Shown here in pieces: positions 1 through 10,885 of a stretch of 64,000 bases of DNA (its first letter is position 1; each line of letters opens with the position of its first letter). Source of the DNA: Morinoia aosen. Its lineage: Eukaryota; Arthropoda; Malacostraca; Amphipoda; Talitridae. The position numbers and the translations under genes are program-made. A model generated the notes under the pieces. The model did not search any database. It was not told the DNA's origin and worked only from the letters and a program-made list of their open reading frames with translations. The stretch lies in the NCBI GenBank assembly GCA_030386875.1, contig CM059566.1, forward strand, positions 36,182,068-36,246,067, written 5' to 3'.

Positions 1-206
1 ATGAATATATTTTTCACCACATTTGTCATTGACCCTCCCTCATTTCATCATTTTTGATTCGAAGGGAACTTTCCAGAAAACATTCAGATTACATTTACGT
101 CATGCAAACATTGTCAGAGCCCTGCGAGACGAGCCTTGTTTCCCGAAATTACGACGTCCACCAACGTCCATATGGAAGCAGCGAGCTGCAGGCTGAAGCT
201 TCTGAT

Positions 207-460
207 ATATTACTGAGCATACGAGCGGTAGTGAGCGTACAAGCGTGTATAGCATATAGCACGAAGGGTAAAAACATGTATAGCATTAGCAGGACACAGT
301 ACGCAAAGCAGCACGAAGGGTACAAGCGTATATAGCATTAGCGGAAGACAGTACGCAAAGCAGCACGAAGGATAGAACTCTACAGTGCGTTGAGGCGGAC
401 GTTTAAGCGTATAGTGTAGCAGACAGCAGAACTATGCAAAGCATTAGAAAGAAGTAAGTT
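207..460. repeat. 52-bp degenerate tandem repeat, about 4 copies
   Basis: GCACGAAGG recurs at 259, 311 and 363, exactly 52 bp apart, with TATAGCATTAGC and ACAGTACGCAAAGCA inside each unit. Weaker copies lie on each side. Confidence 0.75.
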
Positions 461-829
461 TGAAGAATATTACGTGATAACATTGCTGAGGACACACAGA
501 TTTGTAAATAATACAGTTACGTTTCTTCACCTTCGATCACTTTAACGTCAACTTCTACGAAGGAAACGTAACTATATTATCCAAAGTTTACACGTGATTG
601 AACAGTTTGAAGAAATTAAATAATTTATTTACCGCAAGGTATACAGAAGTTCATTGTATCTCAGGTGGAGTACAATGGTTAAATTTGAGTATAGCTACCT
701 GTTGGCCCGAATAAGTTCAGTGCACATATCGTGCGAACGCGATCAGCCTATGGTCTGAAATCTAAGAAAACCTTCAACGATTTAAAAAGAAGCCTGTGAC
801 TCGACTGCAAATGCGTTGAGAAAAATACG

Positions 830-2385
830 AACCACCATCACGATGAGAACACGGACCACCATCACGATGAGAACACGGACCACCATCACGATGAGAACAC
901 GGACCACCATCACGATGAGAACACGGACCACCATCACGATGAGAACACGGACCACCATCACGATGAGAACACGGACCACCATCACGATGAGAACACGGAC
1001 CACCATCACTATGAGATCACGGACCACCATCACGATGAGATCACGGACCACCATCAAGATGAGAACACGGACCACCATCACGATGAGAAGACGGACCACC
1101 ATCACGATGAGATCACAGACCACCATCACGATGAGAACACGGACCACCATCACGATGAGAACACGGACCACCATCTCGATGAGATCACGGACCACCATCT
1201 CGATGAGATCACGGACCACCATCACGATGAGAACACGGACCACCATCACGACGAGAACACGGACCACCATCACGACGAGAACACTTACCACCATCACGAT
1301 GAGAACACGGACCACCATCACGATGAGAACACGGACCACCATCACGATGAGAACACGGACCACCATCACGATGAGATCACGGACCACCATCACGATGAGA
1401 TCACGGACCACCATCTCGATGAGATCACGGACCACCATCTCGATGAGATCACGGACCACCATCTCGATGAGATCACGGACCACCATCACGATGAGAACAC
1501 GGACCACCATCACGATGAGATCACGGACCACCATCACGATGAGAACACGGACCACCATCACGATGAGATCACGGACCACCATCACGATGAGATCACGGAC
1601 CACCATCACGATGAGAACACGGACCACCATCACGATGAGAACACGGACCACCATCACGATGAGATCACGGACCACCATCACGATGAGAACACGGACCACC
1701 ATCACGATGAGATCACGGACCACCATCACGATGAGATCACGGACCACCATCACGATGAGAACACGGACCACCATCTCGATGAGATCACGGACCACCATCT
1801 CGATGAGATCACGGACCACCATCACGATGAGAACACGGACCACCATCACCATGAGAACACGGACCACCATCACGATGAGATCACGGACCACCATCACGAT
1901 GAGATCACGGACCACCATCACGATGAGATCACGGACCACCATCACGATGAGAACACGGACCACCATCTCGATGAGATCACGGACCACCATCACGATGAGA
2001 ACACGGACCACCATCTCGATGAGATCACGGACCACCATCACGATGAGAACATGGACCACCATCACCATGAGAACATGGACCACCATCACGATGAGAACAT
2101 GGACCACCATCACGATGAGAACATGGACCACCATCACCATGAGAACATGGACCACCATCACCATGAGAACATGGACCACCATCACCATGAGAACATGGAC
2201 CACCATCACGATGAGAACATGGACCACCATCACGATGAGAACATGGACCACCATCACGATGAGAACACGGACCACCATCACTATGAGAACATGGTCCACC
2301 ATCACGATGAGAACACGGACCACCATCACTATGAGAACATGGACCACCATCACGATGAGAACATGGACCACCATCACAACAGCTT
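830..2385. repeat. 24-bp minisatellite, about 64 copies
   Basis: Unit contains GATGAGAACACGGACCACCA. Common variants are AAC/ATC, CAC/CTC and ACG/ATG, the last clustered after 2050. The unit lacks stop codons in several frames, so long open frames cross it on both strands, including a histidine-rich one (DENTDHHH repeated). Substitutions do not favour synonymous sites, so I read it as non-coding. Confidence 0.95.
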
Positions 2386-2900
2386 TAACCACAAACCTGC
2401 CCTAAAACAGCCCACAAACCCGATGAGCAGAAGCCAGAGCCCGACGAGACACAAACGGCCATACCGTCACACGAAGGAAGCCCAGGCGCGGCTATTGGGC
2501 CGGCGCCTGCGTGCTGGTAATCTAGGTAATCGTGACACGGTGATCAACCGCGTATTTATGAAGGCGGCAATTTTGCGCGACAGCAGGCCAAAAAGACTCT
2601 GAAGTTATTGCAGGCAGGGAAAACTCTAAAGTTATCGCAGGGAAGACTCGAGTCATTGCGGCCCAACGACAGCCTTTCTAAATAAAGAGGTAGACGCCTT
2701 TTGAGAACACGAGCCTGTGAAGGTGCAATGACCGGCAACGATGACTGCGCAGTTCTTCCTAAGCTTGATGGACAAACTGTCCCTTTCTTCAGACAGCTAG
2801 TGTACGACGTAGGCTTGCTACGACTCCAGAAGCTTTGTGGGCACGACAGTTGCACTGTACAGAGCCCAACTCTCAGCTCGTCGTTCACACGCGACAATTG
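2386..2900. other. GC-rich flank of the 24-bp array
   Basis: More GC-rich than the surroundings. It includes a degenerate repeat of about 33 bp at 2588-2660 (GACTCTGAAGTTATTGCAGG-like). Open frames on both strands (to 2602 plus; 2897-2556 minus) show no recognisable domain. Confidence 0.4.
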
Positions 2901-3689
2901 AAGAATTGCGCTTCTGTATCGATTTTAAGGATACTCAAGAAGTTAAATTCTTCGTGGGGAGTCTCAAGGTCTTGAACAGCTTGGCAAAAATGAGGCTAAA
3001 TTTCAACAAAAAAGAATGAAAATCAGAGTTGTGGAAAGGAACGTAGTCTTGCAGCGCGCGTAATAAAGTTGGTTTTCAGAACATGGCCGTTTTGGTTTTA
3101 GCATTGCTAGGTTTTCAGTTAATCGCAAAGTAATCCTCACGCGGAAGTATGTGGGAAATGCTGTCAAAACCCAGACGCTACTCAATAGCATTATTATATC
3201 ATACATTTGAGTTTAATAATCCTGTTCGTCTCGTTCCGTGAGAAAACATTTTGTAATCTCATGTACAGATTTTGTAGGTGCCTTCCGAAACTTCACCACG
3301 TTTTTCATTCGATAGTATTTTGTGGAAGCTCTGTTAATAACTATACTAATATTAAAGTTGGGTGTAAATCAATATCATTAATAATTCGGAAATAATTTAG
3401 GTTTTATTAATGCTATAAAGGAACAATAAAACTGAAACAAGTAAAAATTGTCTTAAAAATGATATCGCCTCAATAGGTAGCAATCATTTCCAGAATGTTG
3501 AAAATCTACTAGGAATACTGTTAAAACCGCAAATGACGATATAAAAATATAAAATTTGCGTATCGTTCACGGAAATTAAGCTCCGACTCTCCTCTGAGCT
3601 CAACTCCATTCATTCATTTTCCCAAAATGGGAAATGCACGTCGGGTAATGCCAATTTACGCGGTGCGCAGACTCCAAATCAAACCACGG
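2901..3689. other. No recognised feature
   Basis: AT-rich sequence with only short chance open frames. Confidence 0.5.
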
Positions 3690-3905
3690 TATTCTAGTTC
3701 AGCGATGCGTCATCTGGGCCCAAATTGCATCACCGGGGGAGCAACATGAAAGCAAGGGGCCAAGGAAAGACGTATGTGCTCCCGCTGGGATTTGAATCAA
3801 ATCGAAGGTATGAGGCAGCTTCAGTGCCTCGGAGACTGACGGCTTAGCATAAGCAACAACGCGGGCTGGCGTCCAATAAGGAGCATTTGTACTCAGTCTT
3901 CTGGA
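3690..3905 (-). mobile_element. Possible tRNA-derived SINE fragment
   Basis: On the minus strand a GC-rich block contains GATTCAAATCCC, one mismatch from a tRNA B-box. A possible A-box-like TATGCTAAGCCG and a small hairpin (GAGGCACTGAAGCTGCCTC) lie upstream. No second copy was seen in the window, so the assignment is tentative. Confidence 0.3.
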
Positions 3906-5097
3906 TAACATTATTGCAATTTGAGAAGACCATGATAGGTGCAGTTTATCAATTTGTACTGTCCATATTTTAATGCATTTTTCGGCACATAAATGCTACA
4001 AGTACTTGTGATACTGCACAAATACCAGGAGTGAAGTGAATCTGTTATAGGTTGAGTTAATGCAGCGGAAGTACTAATGCGTATTTTCCATATATAGAAT
4101 AAGATTGGGCAGAAATGCCTGAAATCGAAATGGTAAGCTTTCCATTTTCAGTGTCAAGTGCAAATACCAAAGAACATGATTTAAGCCCCTAGAAATGCAC
4201 GTGTTTGGAATTGAGGACAGGGCTCTGACTTCACACAACTAAGCCTTGCAAAATATGTGCCCTGGACATTGGTGACAGTCTCCATTGTAAGTGAAGTTTT
4301 GCGATTTGTATTGAATGTTTGGAAAGCCTAAAATGTATTTTCTTAATTCGTGCAATCGTGCAGCACGACTAGATGACATGGTGAAAATTAGCGAGAGATT
4401 TGTACTTGAAATAAATGATGCAAAAACGAATATCATGGATAGCGTGTCGCGCTAAATTTCAATTTCGTCTTTTCAGATAATGTGAAGCCTGAGCTGCAAT
4501 ATCGAAGTGAGGCTAAATGCATAGCTGGTTCCTACTGAGGGAAGAATATTCAAATGCTTCGATAAATTCAATAATTTATGCATTCATGTTAAAATAGCGC
4601 TCTAGCATTACGATCATCTGATATCACTGAAAATCTTCCAGAAAATAAAACGGAAATTATTGTCGCTTCCACTCTGGCTGAGATAAATTTAAATTAAGTT
4701 GGCAGTAGAATATATCCAAATTAATATCTTTGTGAGTCAAGTTACGGAAAAAGTGAAGTGCGGTTTAACGCTGCTTAGAAATTACTCATTCACTTTCATT
4801 GGAAAACATCCAAATGCACTGAAATTAGATTAAGGTAGATTAGATTATGAGTCAGCTTGAGTTTTTCTAAGTTGTTCTCAATGGAGGAAAGAGGAAGGCA
4901 CCATTTAGTAGGAAGTTCTGGAAATGGGGAATGTATGCAAGAAAGTGTGTCCCACAACCGGCACATAGAGACAGGAAAACTGAAAGGAGTTTACGAAACG
5001 AGACGAACGACGACGAAGAAAACAACATATTCCGCCAATTAGGACAGTAATGATCTAAAAAAATTTGTATGTAACGAAGCAAAAAAATAATCCTATT
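3906..5097. other. No recognised feature
   Basis: AT-rich sequence. No open frame with convincing coding character and no repeat structure seen. Confidence 0.5.
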
Positions 5098-5203
5098 TCA
5101 ACAAAAGGCGGCCTACTTAAGCATCAGCCTGGGAGCTCACATCTTCCCTCTGTTAGTGCTAATTCCCGTGTACACAATAATTAGATCTCCTTGAGGAGCC
5201 CAA
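5098..5203 (-). mobile_element. Family A repeat, head fragment, inverted
   Basis: Reverse-strand match to the family A head (GCTAATTCC, then CTCC...GAGG). It is the only minus-strand copy and faces the plus-strand copy that begins 60 bp away. Confidence 0.65.
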
Positions 5204-5265
5204 TAGAGTGGGGAATAACGTTTAATTTGTGGTATGAAAACGTCATAAAAATGTACTGTTAAGCT

Positions 5266-5606
5266 TGAAGATCACAACTCCCAGGGGGACAATGTGAGGG
5301 CCCGAGCTAAAGGTTAGGTAGGCTTTCTTTTTGTTAAAATAACGTAGGTTTTTGTTTTGTTACGGACCATCTTTTTTTCGGTTCACTTCTGTCCTGTTTT
5401 TTCAGCACCTACTACTTTCTTCTTCACCTTTGATCTTGTTTCATGAACTTCTTTCTCATCTTACTGTTTCTTTGCCCTTTCTGCATAGATTCCGTGTTCC
5501 CTTAACTCCATACTAAATGGTGTCTTCTTCCTTACTCTCTTTGGATCTCATTTGTTGAGGATAGGGAGGCTTGAACTAACTAATAATCTAATCTAATCTT
5601 GGAGAT
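5266..5606 (+). mobile_element. Family A interspersed repeat
   Basis: A nearly complete copy used here as reference. It has a head with CTCCCAGGGGGACAATGTGA, then GTTAGGTAGGC, a T-rich centre with CGGTTCAC and TTTTTTCAGCACCTACTAC, then CTCCATACTAAATGGTG, and ends in a TAATCTAATC tail. The short simple-sequence tail and variable 5' completeness suggest a SINE-like retroelement, but no tRNA head was proven. Confidence 0.75.
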
Positions 5607-6282
5607 CACAAGGTGATCAATTCGTCGAATCCACTTTAAAACTCTCTCATCTTTTCTTCTCGCCCGACAGGCGTTTTCTTTGTCGGGATATCACCATAAA
5701 CTGCTTTCATAGCAACAAAAGATCTCCGGGTGAGGTGTTTGAGCTCGAGTTTTGAGAGCAAATTTGAATTTGTGGTTGAATATCTTAGCTTGTTAATTTG
5801 TATCTTCGGAGTCTACGTAATTTTGAAATATCTTGGAATGCCCTCAGTATTCATTGCATTCAGGCTTAGAGTTCCATGCGGTTGCTCGCAGGATAGCTTT
5901 CGGGAATTATTTTGTTCTTAGGTAGCTAATGTTGCTTGTGAAGTTCAAATTTTAAAAATCAAATTCTCATCCTAAATCGTCTCTTCAAATAGCTATTTTC
6001 GATAACATGATAGAACGTGGTCAAATCAATTCTTTCATACACCTGCAGAACTGCAAAATGTTTTGCACTTCAATTCAATGTTTATCTCATCGTAAAAAAT
6101 GGCTTCAAAATTCTTCGTTTGCTAGCCTGGAGTTACAAAGCCGGCTTACGAAAGGCGAGTCTTATAAATATTTTGTCGTTAATACTAGCTATAGAAACAT
6201 CGCAATCATGTTTCACATATTTCCCACGTCACTAACCACGCATATCCTCATAGTTCCTTATCTATCCATAGAGTGAGCCATT
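5607..6282. other. No recognised feature
   Basis: AT-rich sequence with short chance open frames only. Confidence 0.5.
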
Positions 6283-6384
6283 GTTAGTAAATTTCATCGT
6301 ATTGTCGGAATAAACATAGACGTATAGGTATTGACTACCTGAAACAATGTTTATACCTACAAAATACGATGAAATTTAACGAAC
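6283..6384. repeat. Imperfect inverted repeat (foldback)
   Basis: Arms 6283-6317 and 6347-6384 pair over AAATTTCATCGTATT and AATACGATGAAATTT with a short internal mismatch. The loop of about 30 bp contains a smaller hairpin (ATAGGTA/TACCT). It may be a tiny foldback element. Confidence 0.6.
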
Positions 6385-7137
6385 AGGGGCTGACTATATG
6401 CATGGGCGTATAGAAATTGCCCATCTCATACTCGGAAAGTCATCCAACAGAATTTCCCAATGTCCAGTTCAGCAGTCCACTTTCACAATTTATTTAGGGA
6501 AGTTTCCCTGGTGGAGGCAGGCCAGCTCTATCCAGTGAAGAGGCCCTTTAAGAGATGACGTTGGATGAAGGGGGCATCGACCCTGGTTCTATTTTGCTGT
6601 CCGTCAGAGGGGGGAGCGCATCAGGCACTACACAAGGGCTCATTCCAGGAGCACGCTCCAGAGCCGAGTCGAAAGCCGTGCCTGGATAGCAATACGCCGC
6701 TACTCTGTATCTACATGATCGCTTCGATTTCCATGTCATTTACCGATCTTGATTTCTATGTCGCTAGTTACTCGTTTGCTAGGTATACTGGATCGTGTTT
6801 CATTCATTGATGATTGTATGCTGGGTCATTTTCGATGCAATTACCAAATGCTGGATCGGTGACCTAGTATTTGGTGGAACTGTGTCGAGGTCCCGAATGT
6901 GGTAACGTGCAATCAGCATGCATTTGATGCGAGTTTTTAGAGGGTGTCCATCATTCATTAAACAACATCGCCACTCATAGTTTGCCGGTCGCTAAGCTAC
7001 TATGCGTAACAGAGGACTCGTGTCAAGTTTTTTCAGAGCTTGCACACTCCCGAAAAAATGGTCAGACAAAACCTACGATTTCGATAGTCAATGCTACTTA
7101 CACAACTCCTTTATTCAGTTGCCTTTTACTGGTTTAA
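6385..7137. other. No recognised feature
   Basis: Contains a GC-richer patch near 6560-6700 without a convincing reading frame or splice sites. Confidence 0.45.
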
Positions 7138-7612
7138 TGGTCTACTATGCAGGCGGTCTCTACTATGCAGGTGGTCTCTGCTATGCAGGCGGTCTCTACT
7201 ATGCAGGCGGTCTCTACTATGCAGGCGGTCTCTACTATGCAGGCGGTCTCTACTATGCAGGCGGTCTTTACTACTCAGATGGTCTCTGCTACACAGGTGG
7301 TCTCTACTACTCAGATGGTCTCTACTACACAGGTGGTCTCTACTACTCAGATGGTCTCTACTACTCAGATGGTCTCTACTACACAGGTGGTTTCTACTAC
7401 TCAGATGGTCTCTACTACTCAGATGGTCTCTACTACTCAGATGGTCTCTACTACTCAGATGGTCTCTACTACTCAGATGGTCTCTACTACTCAGATGGTC
7501 TCTACTACTCAGATGGTCTCTACTACTCAGATGGTCTCTACTACTCAGATGGTCTCTACTACTCAGATGGTCTCTACTACTCAGATGGTCTCTACTACTC
7601 AGATGGTCTCTG
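7138..7612. repeat. 18-bp minisatellite, about 26 copies
   Basis: Two sub-blocks: about seven units of TACTATGCAGGCGGTCTC, then TACTACTCAGATGGTCTC with scattered ACACAGGTGG units. The last 11 units are almost identical. Three plus-strand frames stay open because the unit has no stop. The array ends directly against a family A head. Confidence 0.95.
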
Positions 7613-7629
7613 CTCCTTATGAAAATTTG

Positions 7630-7916
7630 TGGAAATTAGCGCTCACAGGAGAAAGTGTGAGGTCTCGAGATAAAAGTTATACCGGCCTTTTTTTTGCTGA
7701 AACAGGTGATGTTTTTCGTTCAATTTGGTACCATCTCTTTAAACTTCACTGCTGCCTTCTTTAGCAGCACATTACTTTCATATTCTGCTGTTACCTAGTT
7801 TTATCAATTTATTTCTATCACGCTGTTCAAATGAGTGTGGGGACTCACCTTGTACATTGATTCCCCGTTCCCTAGGTTTAATCGCATACTAAACGGTGCC
7901 TTCTTCCTTCCTCTCT
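7630..7916 (+). mobile_element. Family A repeat
   Basis: Diverged copy starting GAAATTAGCGCTC. Its normal upstream head is replaced by the 18-bp array. It ends with TTCCTTCCTCTCTTG, where the next copy begins. Confidence 0.65.
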
Positions 7917-8285
7917 TGTGACCCCTCAAGGGGATACAACTATAATATCCATGGGAATTAGCGCTCCCAGGGGGATTATGTGAGGGCCCGAGCTAAAGGT
8001 TAGGTAGACTCTATTTTCGTTAAAGTAAGATAGGTTTTTGGTTTTGTTACGGACCACCTTTTTTTGCTTCACTGCTGTCCTGTTTTTCAGCACCTACTAC
8101 TTTCTTCTTCAACTTTTTCATGTTTCATGATATGATCTTCTTTTTAGCTTACTATTTCTATACACCTTGTGCAGAGATTCCACGTTCCCTCAACTCCATA
8201 CTAAATGGTGCCTTCATCCTTCCTTTCTCGGAACATCTTTGTCGTGGTAAAGGGTGGCTAAAACTTTCTCATATAATAATAATCT
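7917..8285 (+). mobile_element. Family A repeat, tandem to the preceding copy
   Basis: Full copy with the longer head (GACCCCTCAAGGGGATACAA) joined head-to-tail to the copy before it. It ends near TAATAATAATC. Confidence 0.72.
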
Positions 8286-8430
8286 TCTCTTGCGAACACC
8301 CTTGTAATAGTTTGAGAGATTCATACAAAATTATAATCTTATTGATCTGTTCTTATCATGATATTCCCGGTGAACCTAAAAATTCTGGAAATATTTTGGG
8401 TTTCCTGAACCTATGCCTCGTGCCTTGCAG

Positions 8431-8573
8431 TCGTTATGCCGTTCATAGAGCAGGCACAAAATGAGTTTTTCGTGCTAGTTGAACTGCCCAATGACGGCCG
8501 AAAGCTTCGCCGTGACGTTTTAGAGCTTATGAACTGGGGCAATATTGCCTTCGTCGATGCCACTCCGACGTAA
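8431..8573 (+). CDS. Candidate terminal exon or gene fragment, unknown
   Basis: After a good acceptor (CGTGCCTTGCAG, ending at 8430) comes a GC-richer frame, VVMPFIEQAQNEFFVLVELP continuing NDGRKLRRDVLELMNWGN, ending at TAA 8571-8573. It has 45 codons from the internal ATG at 8436. Codon use looks coding (many C/G third positions) and the charge and hydrophobic pattern look protein-like, unlike the AT-rich surroundings. It could be a last exon or a piece of a mobile-element protein. No match is known to me. Confidence 0.33.
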
Positions 8574-9551
8574 CTCATTTCGTGAAGTGCATGCTGTTGG
8601 CTCCTCGAGAAAATTCGTGGGTGAAAATCGCCTCCGTCGACACAACTTGGGAGTTTTCCCAGAGTTGTATTATCAAGACAGTTGCTTCCAGGGCAGTGTG
8701 TTTACAAAGTTTATACAAGTTATATTGGTATCAGACTTCGTTCCGTTTCACTTTCCCTAATTTTCATTTCCAGCTTTTATTTCCACTTACACTCATAGGA
8801 CACAATACAGGATGATGTTCGTGTAGGAAAATGCGATATGCTTTACAAAAGAGCACCTGACTCTCCCAGTGATCATTTAAAAGAGCGTGCGGCGCCCAAT
8901 ACTATAACTGAACATCACAGAACGTGAGAAGTGCATCTCTGTAGGGTCCCTAGCCAAACTCAGATCAAATCTCGTCAGTTCAGATCCTCATTTCATTTAT
9001 TTTATCGTCTAAAACTCTTTTGACATTCCTGACCGACAGTTTCCTTTATATTTCCGTCTTTTCCTGTCCCGAGGTCCTGCCGGGCGTCCATCAAGAGAAT
9101 GATTGGCTGTAACACTAAAGAGTCTTTGAGGCTGTCGGAGGATCTCAGTCTTTTCAAAAAGCCTCGTTTAAATTCAATGAATGTTAGTATCCCAGTTGAG
9201 CTTTTCCTAAGCACGCAATTCTTTCGGGCTCTTGACAGAAATTGTGCTTCAGAGCAAAATATGCATATAAAGACTGCCTGGGTCAGATGAAGGATCTTTA
9301 TTGGAGTTGTAGACTTGCAAGAAATACTCGGGAGACCAGCTGCTCTAATGCATGAAATTTCGCCTGGATCAAATGTTCTTGCATTTATGTAGGCGTGTAT
9401 TTGAGAGCATAATTCAGAAGAAATGAAGAGGATTTTTATTGCGGTGTATTTTCTACTGTCACCTGAAATTAAACAGATGTCGCCTGAAATTTTTAACTGG
9501 ATGCCTCAATCACAACGATGGTTTTAACAAGATTCGTTTCTTAACACCTCC
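8574..9551. other. No recognised feature
   Basis: The first 150 bp after the candidate exon at 8431 is GC-richer and could be its 3' UTR. The rest is AT-rich with chance open frames. Confidence 0.4.
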
Positions 9552-9712
9552 ACCGCGTTTTCGCAGTTTACAGTTGGTTTGGTTAGGTTGTAAGTAGCAA
9601 AATGGAGAAATCGATTTTCAAGATTGAATCAATTTTAATTTTTCACAATGAATATAAAAAATACAATTGGGCGATAATATTTCATCTCGTATGATAATTA
9701 TTTTTTAAAAAA
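9552..9712 (+). mobile_element. Family C repeat, copy 1
   Basis: Shares TTGGTTTGGTTAGGTTGTA, ATACAATTGGGCGATAA-like and CTCGTATGATA motifs, in the same order and spacing, with 62850-63012. Internal non-coding repeat of unknown class. Confidence 0.65.
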
Positions 9713-10244
9713 TTATAGCGAAACAACTAATCTATCGTGCATATTTACCTATACGTATTAGGGCACTTAACCTGTTGGTAAAATGTGGTTCAATACGCCG
9801 AGAACGTGTTAAATTCATCTGAAAAATCGGAAAAACTGACTAGAGTTTAGCACTGAAAAATGAACGTTTCATTAGGTATTGTGTACACCGTAAACTTCAA
9901 CTTCAACTCTGTACTTGTGTGCAGTGCACCGCACTTTATCAAACTAGCCCAGAACATGAATTTTTCCTTCTGTTTTAAATATAATAATTTACGTGCTATT
10001 CTAGACTATTTGATTATTTTGTTTTTACGTTGTTCTTCGGTATTTCATTGAAATTTCGTGGATGAAAAGTGAAATAGTTAATATATCAAAGCATTTGTTC
10101 GTGATAATTTAAATAACCTTGCAAATACGCAGACTCGAAGAAAAAGTTTCATTTTCATCGAGTATAACATCCTTCAGAGGTGAAATACTATCTATAATCG
10201 CAAAAAATTATAACTTTTCAGGTTGTGAAACTGAAAATATAAAT

Positions 10245-10565
10245 TAATCATAGGAATTAGCTCTCTCAGGGGGACAATGTGAGGGTCCGAGCTATAGGTT
10301 AGGTAGGCTTTCTTTTTGTTAAAATAACATAGGTTTTTGTTTTGTTCTTTTTTCGGTTCACTGCTGTCCTGTTTTTTCAGCACCTACTAATTTCTTCTTC
10401 AATTTTGACTTTGTTTCATGAACTTCTTTCTCATCTTACTGTTTCTATGCCCTTTCTTCATAGATTCCACGTTTCCTTAACTCCATACTAAATGGTGCCT
10501 TCTTCCTTCCTCTCTTTGGATCTCATTTTTTGAGGATAGGGAGGCTTAAACTAATTATCTAATCG
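10245..10565 (+). mobile_element. Family A repeat
   Basis: Close to the copy at 5266, with the short hairpin form CTATGCCCTTTCTTCATAG. It ends in a TTATCTAATCG tail. Confidence 0.75.
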
Positions 10566-10659
10566 AATTAATCATGGTTATGTTATTTTTAGAGATCGTT
10601 GGGTTCGTGATGAACATACTTGGAAGCGCAGAAAATGCTTAAGGGGAAACGCTAGAGGC

Positions 10660-10885
10660 TCACCAGTGAAACAAAAAAAGGGGAAAGGAGTTTCTTATTC
10701 AACCCATCGCACATTGACTGCGATGGGTTGAACTGAAGTTCAATATTCAACTCAAATTTAAATTCAGAAGGTATAAAAAATTTATGAATGCCAAACATTA
10801 ACTGGGTTCATTGAATAATAATAATTTTAAAAGATTGTTAAAACTTTACCAAACGACCCTTCAATGGGTCGTTTCGCAGCAGGAA
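10660..10885 (-). mobile_element. Family B2 repeat
   Basis: Minus-strand copy with the shared end AAATTTGAGTTGAATATTGA...CTTCAGTTCAACCC. It contains two small hairpins, CAACCCATCGCA/TGCGATGGGTTG and AACGACCC/GGGTCGTT. Related to 37370-37540. Confidence 0.65.

Noticed and set aside
782-2405. Open frames of over 500 codons on both strands (MVVRDLI and TTITMRT repeats)
   Set aside because: Same artefact from a 24-bp unit. Sequence variants ignore codon positions.
7002-7764. About 200-codon frames with YYSDGL, LLLRWS or VSTTQM repeats
   Set aside because: 18-bp unit read in three frames; all equally open.
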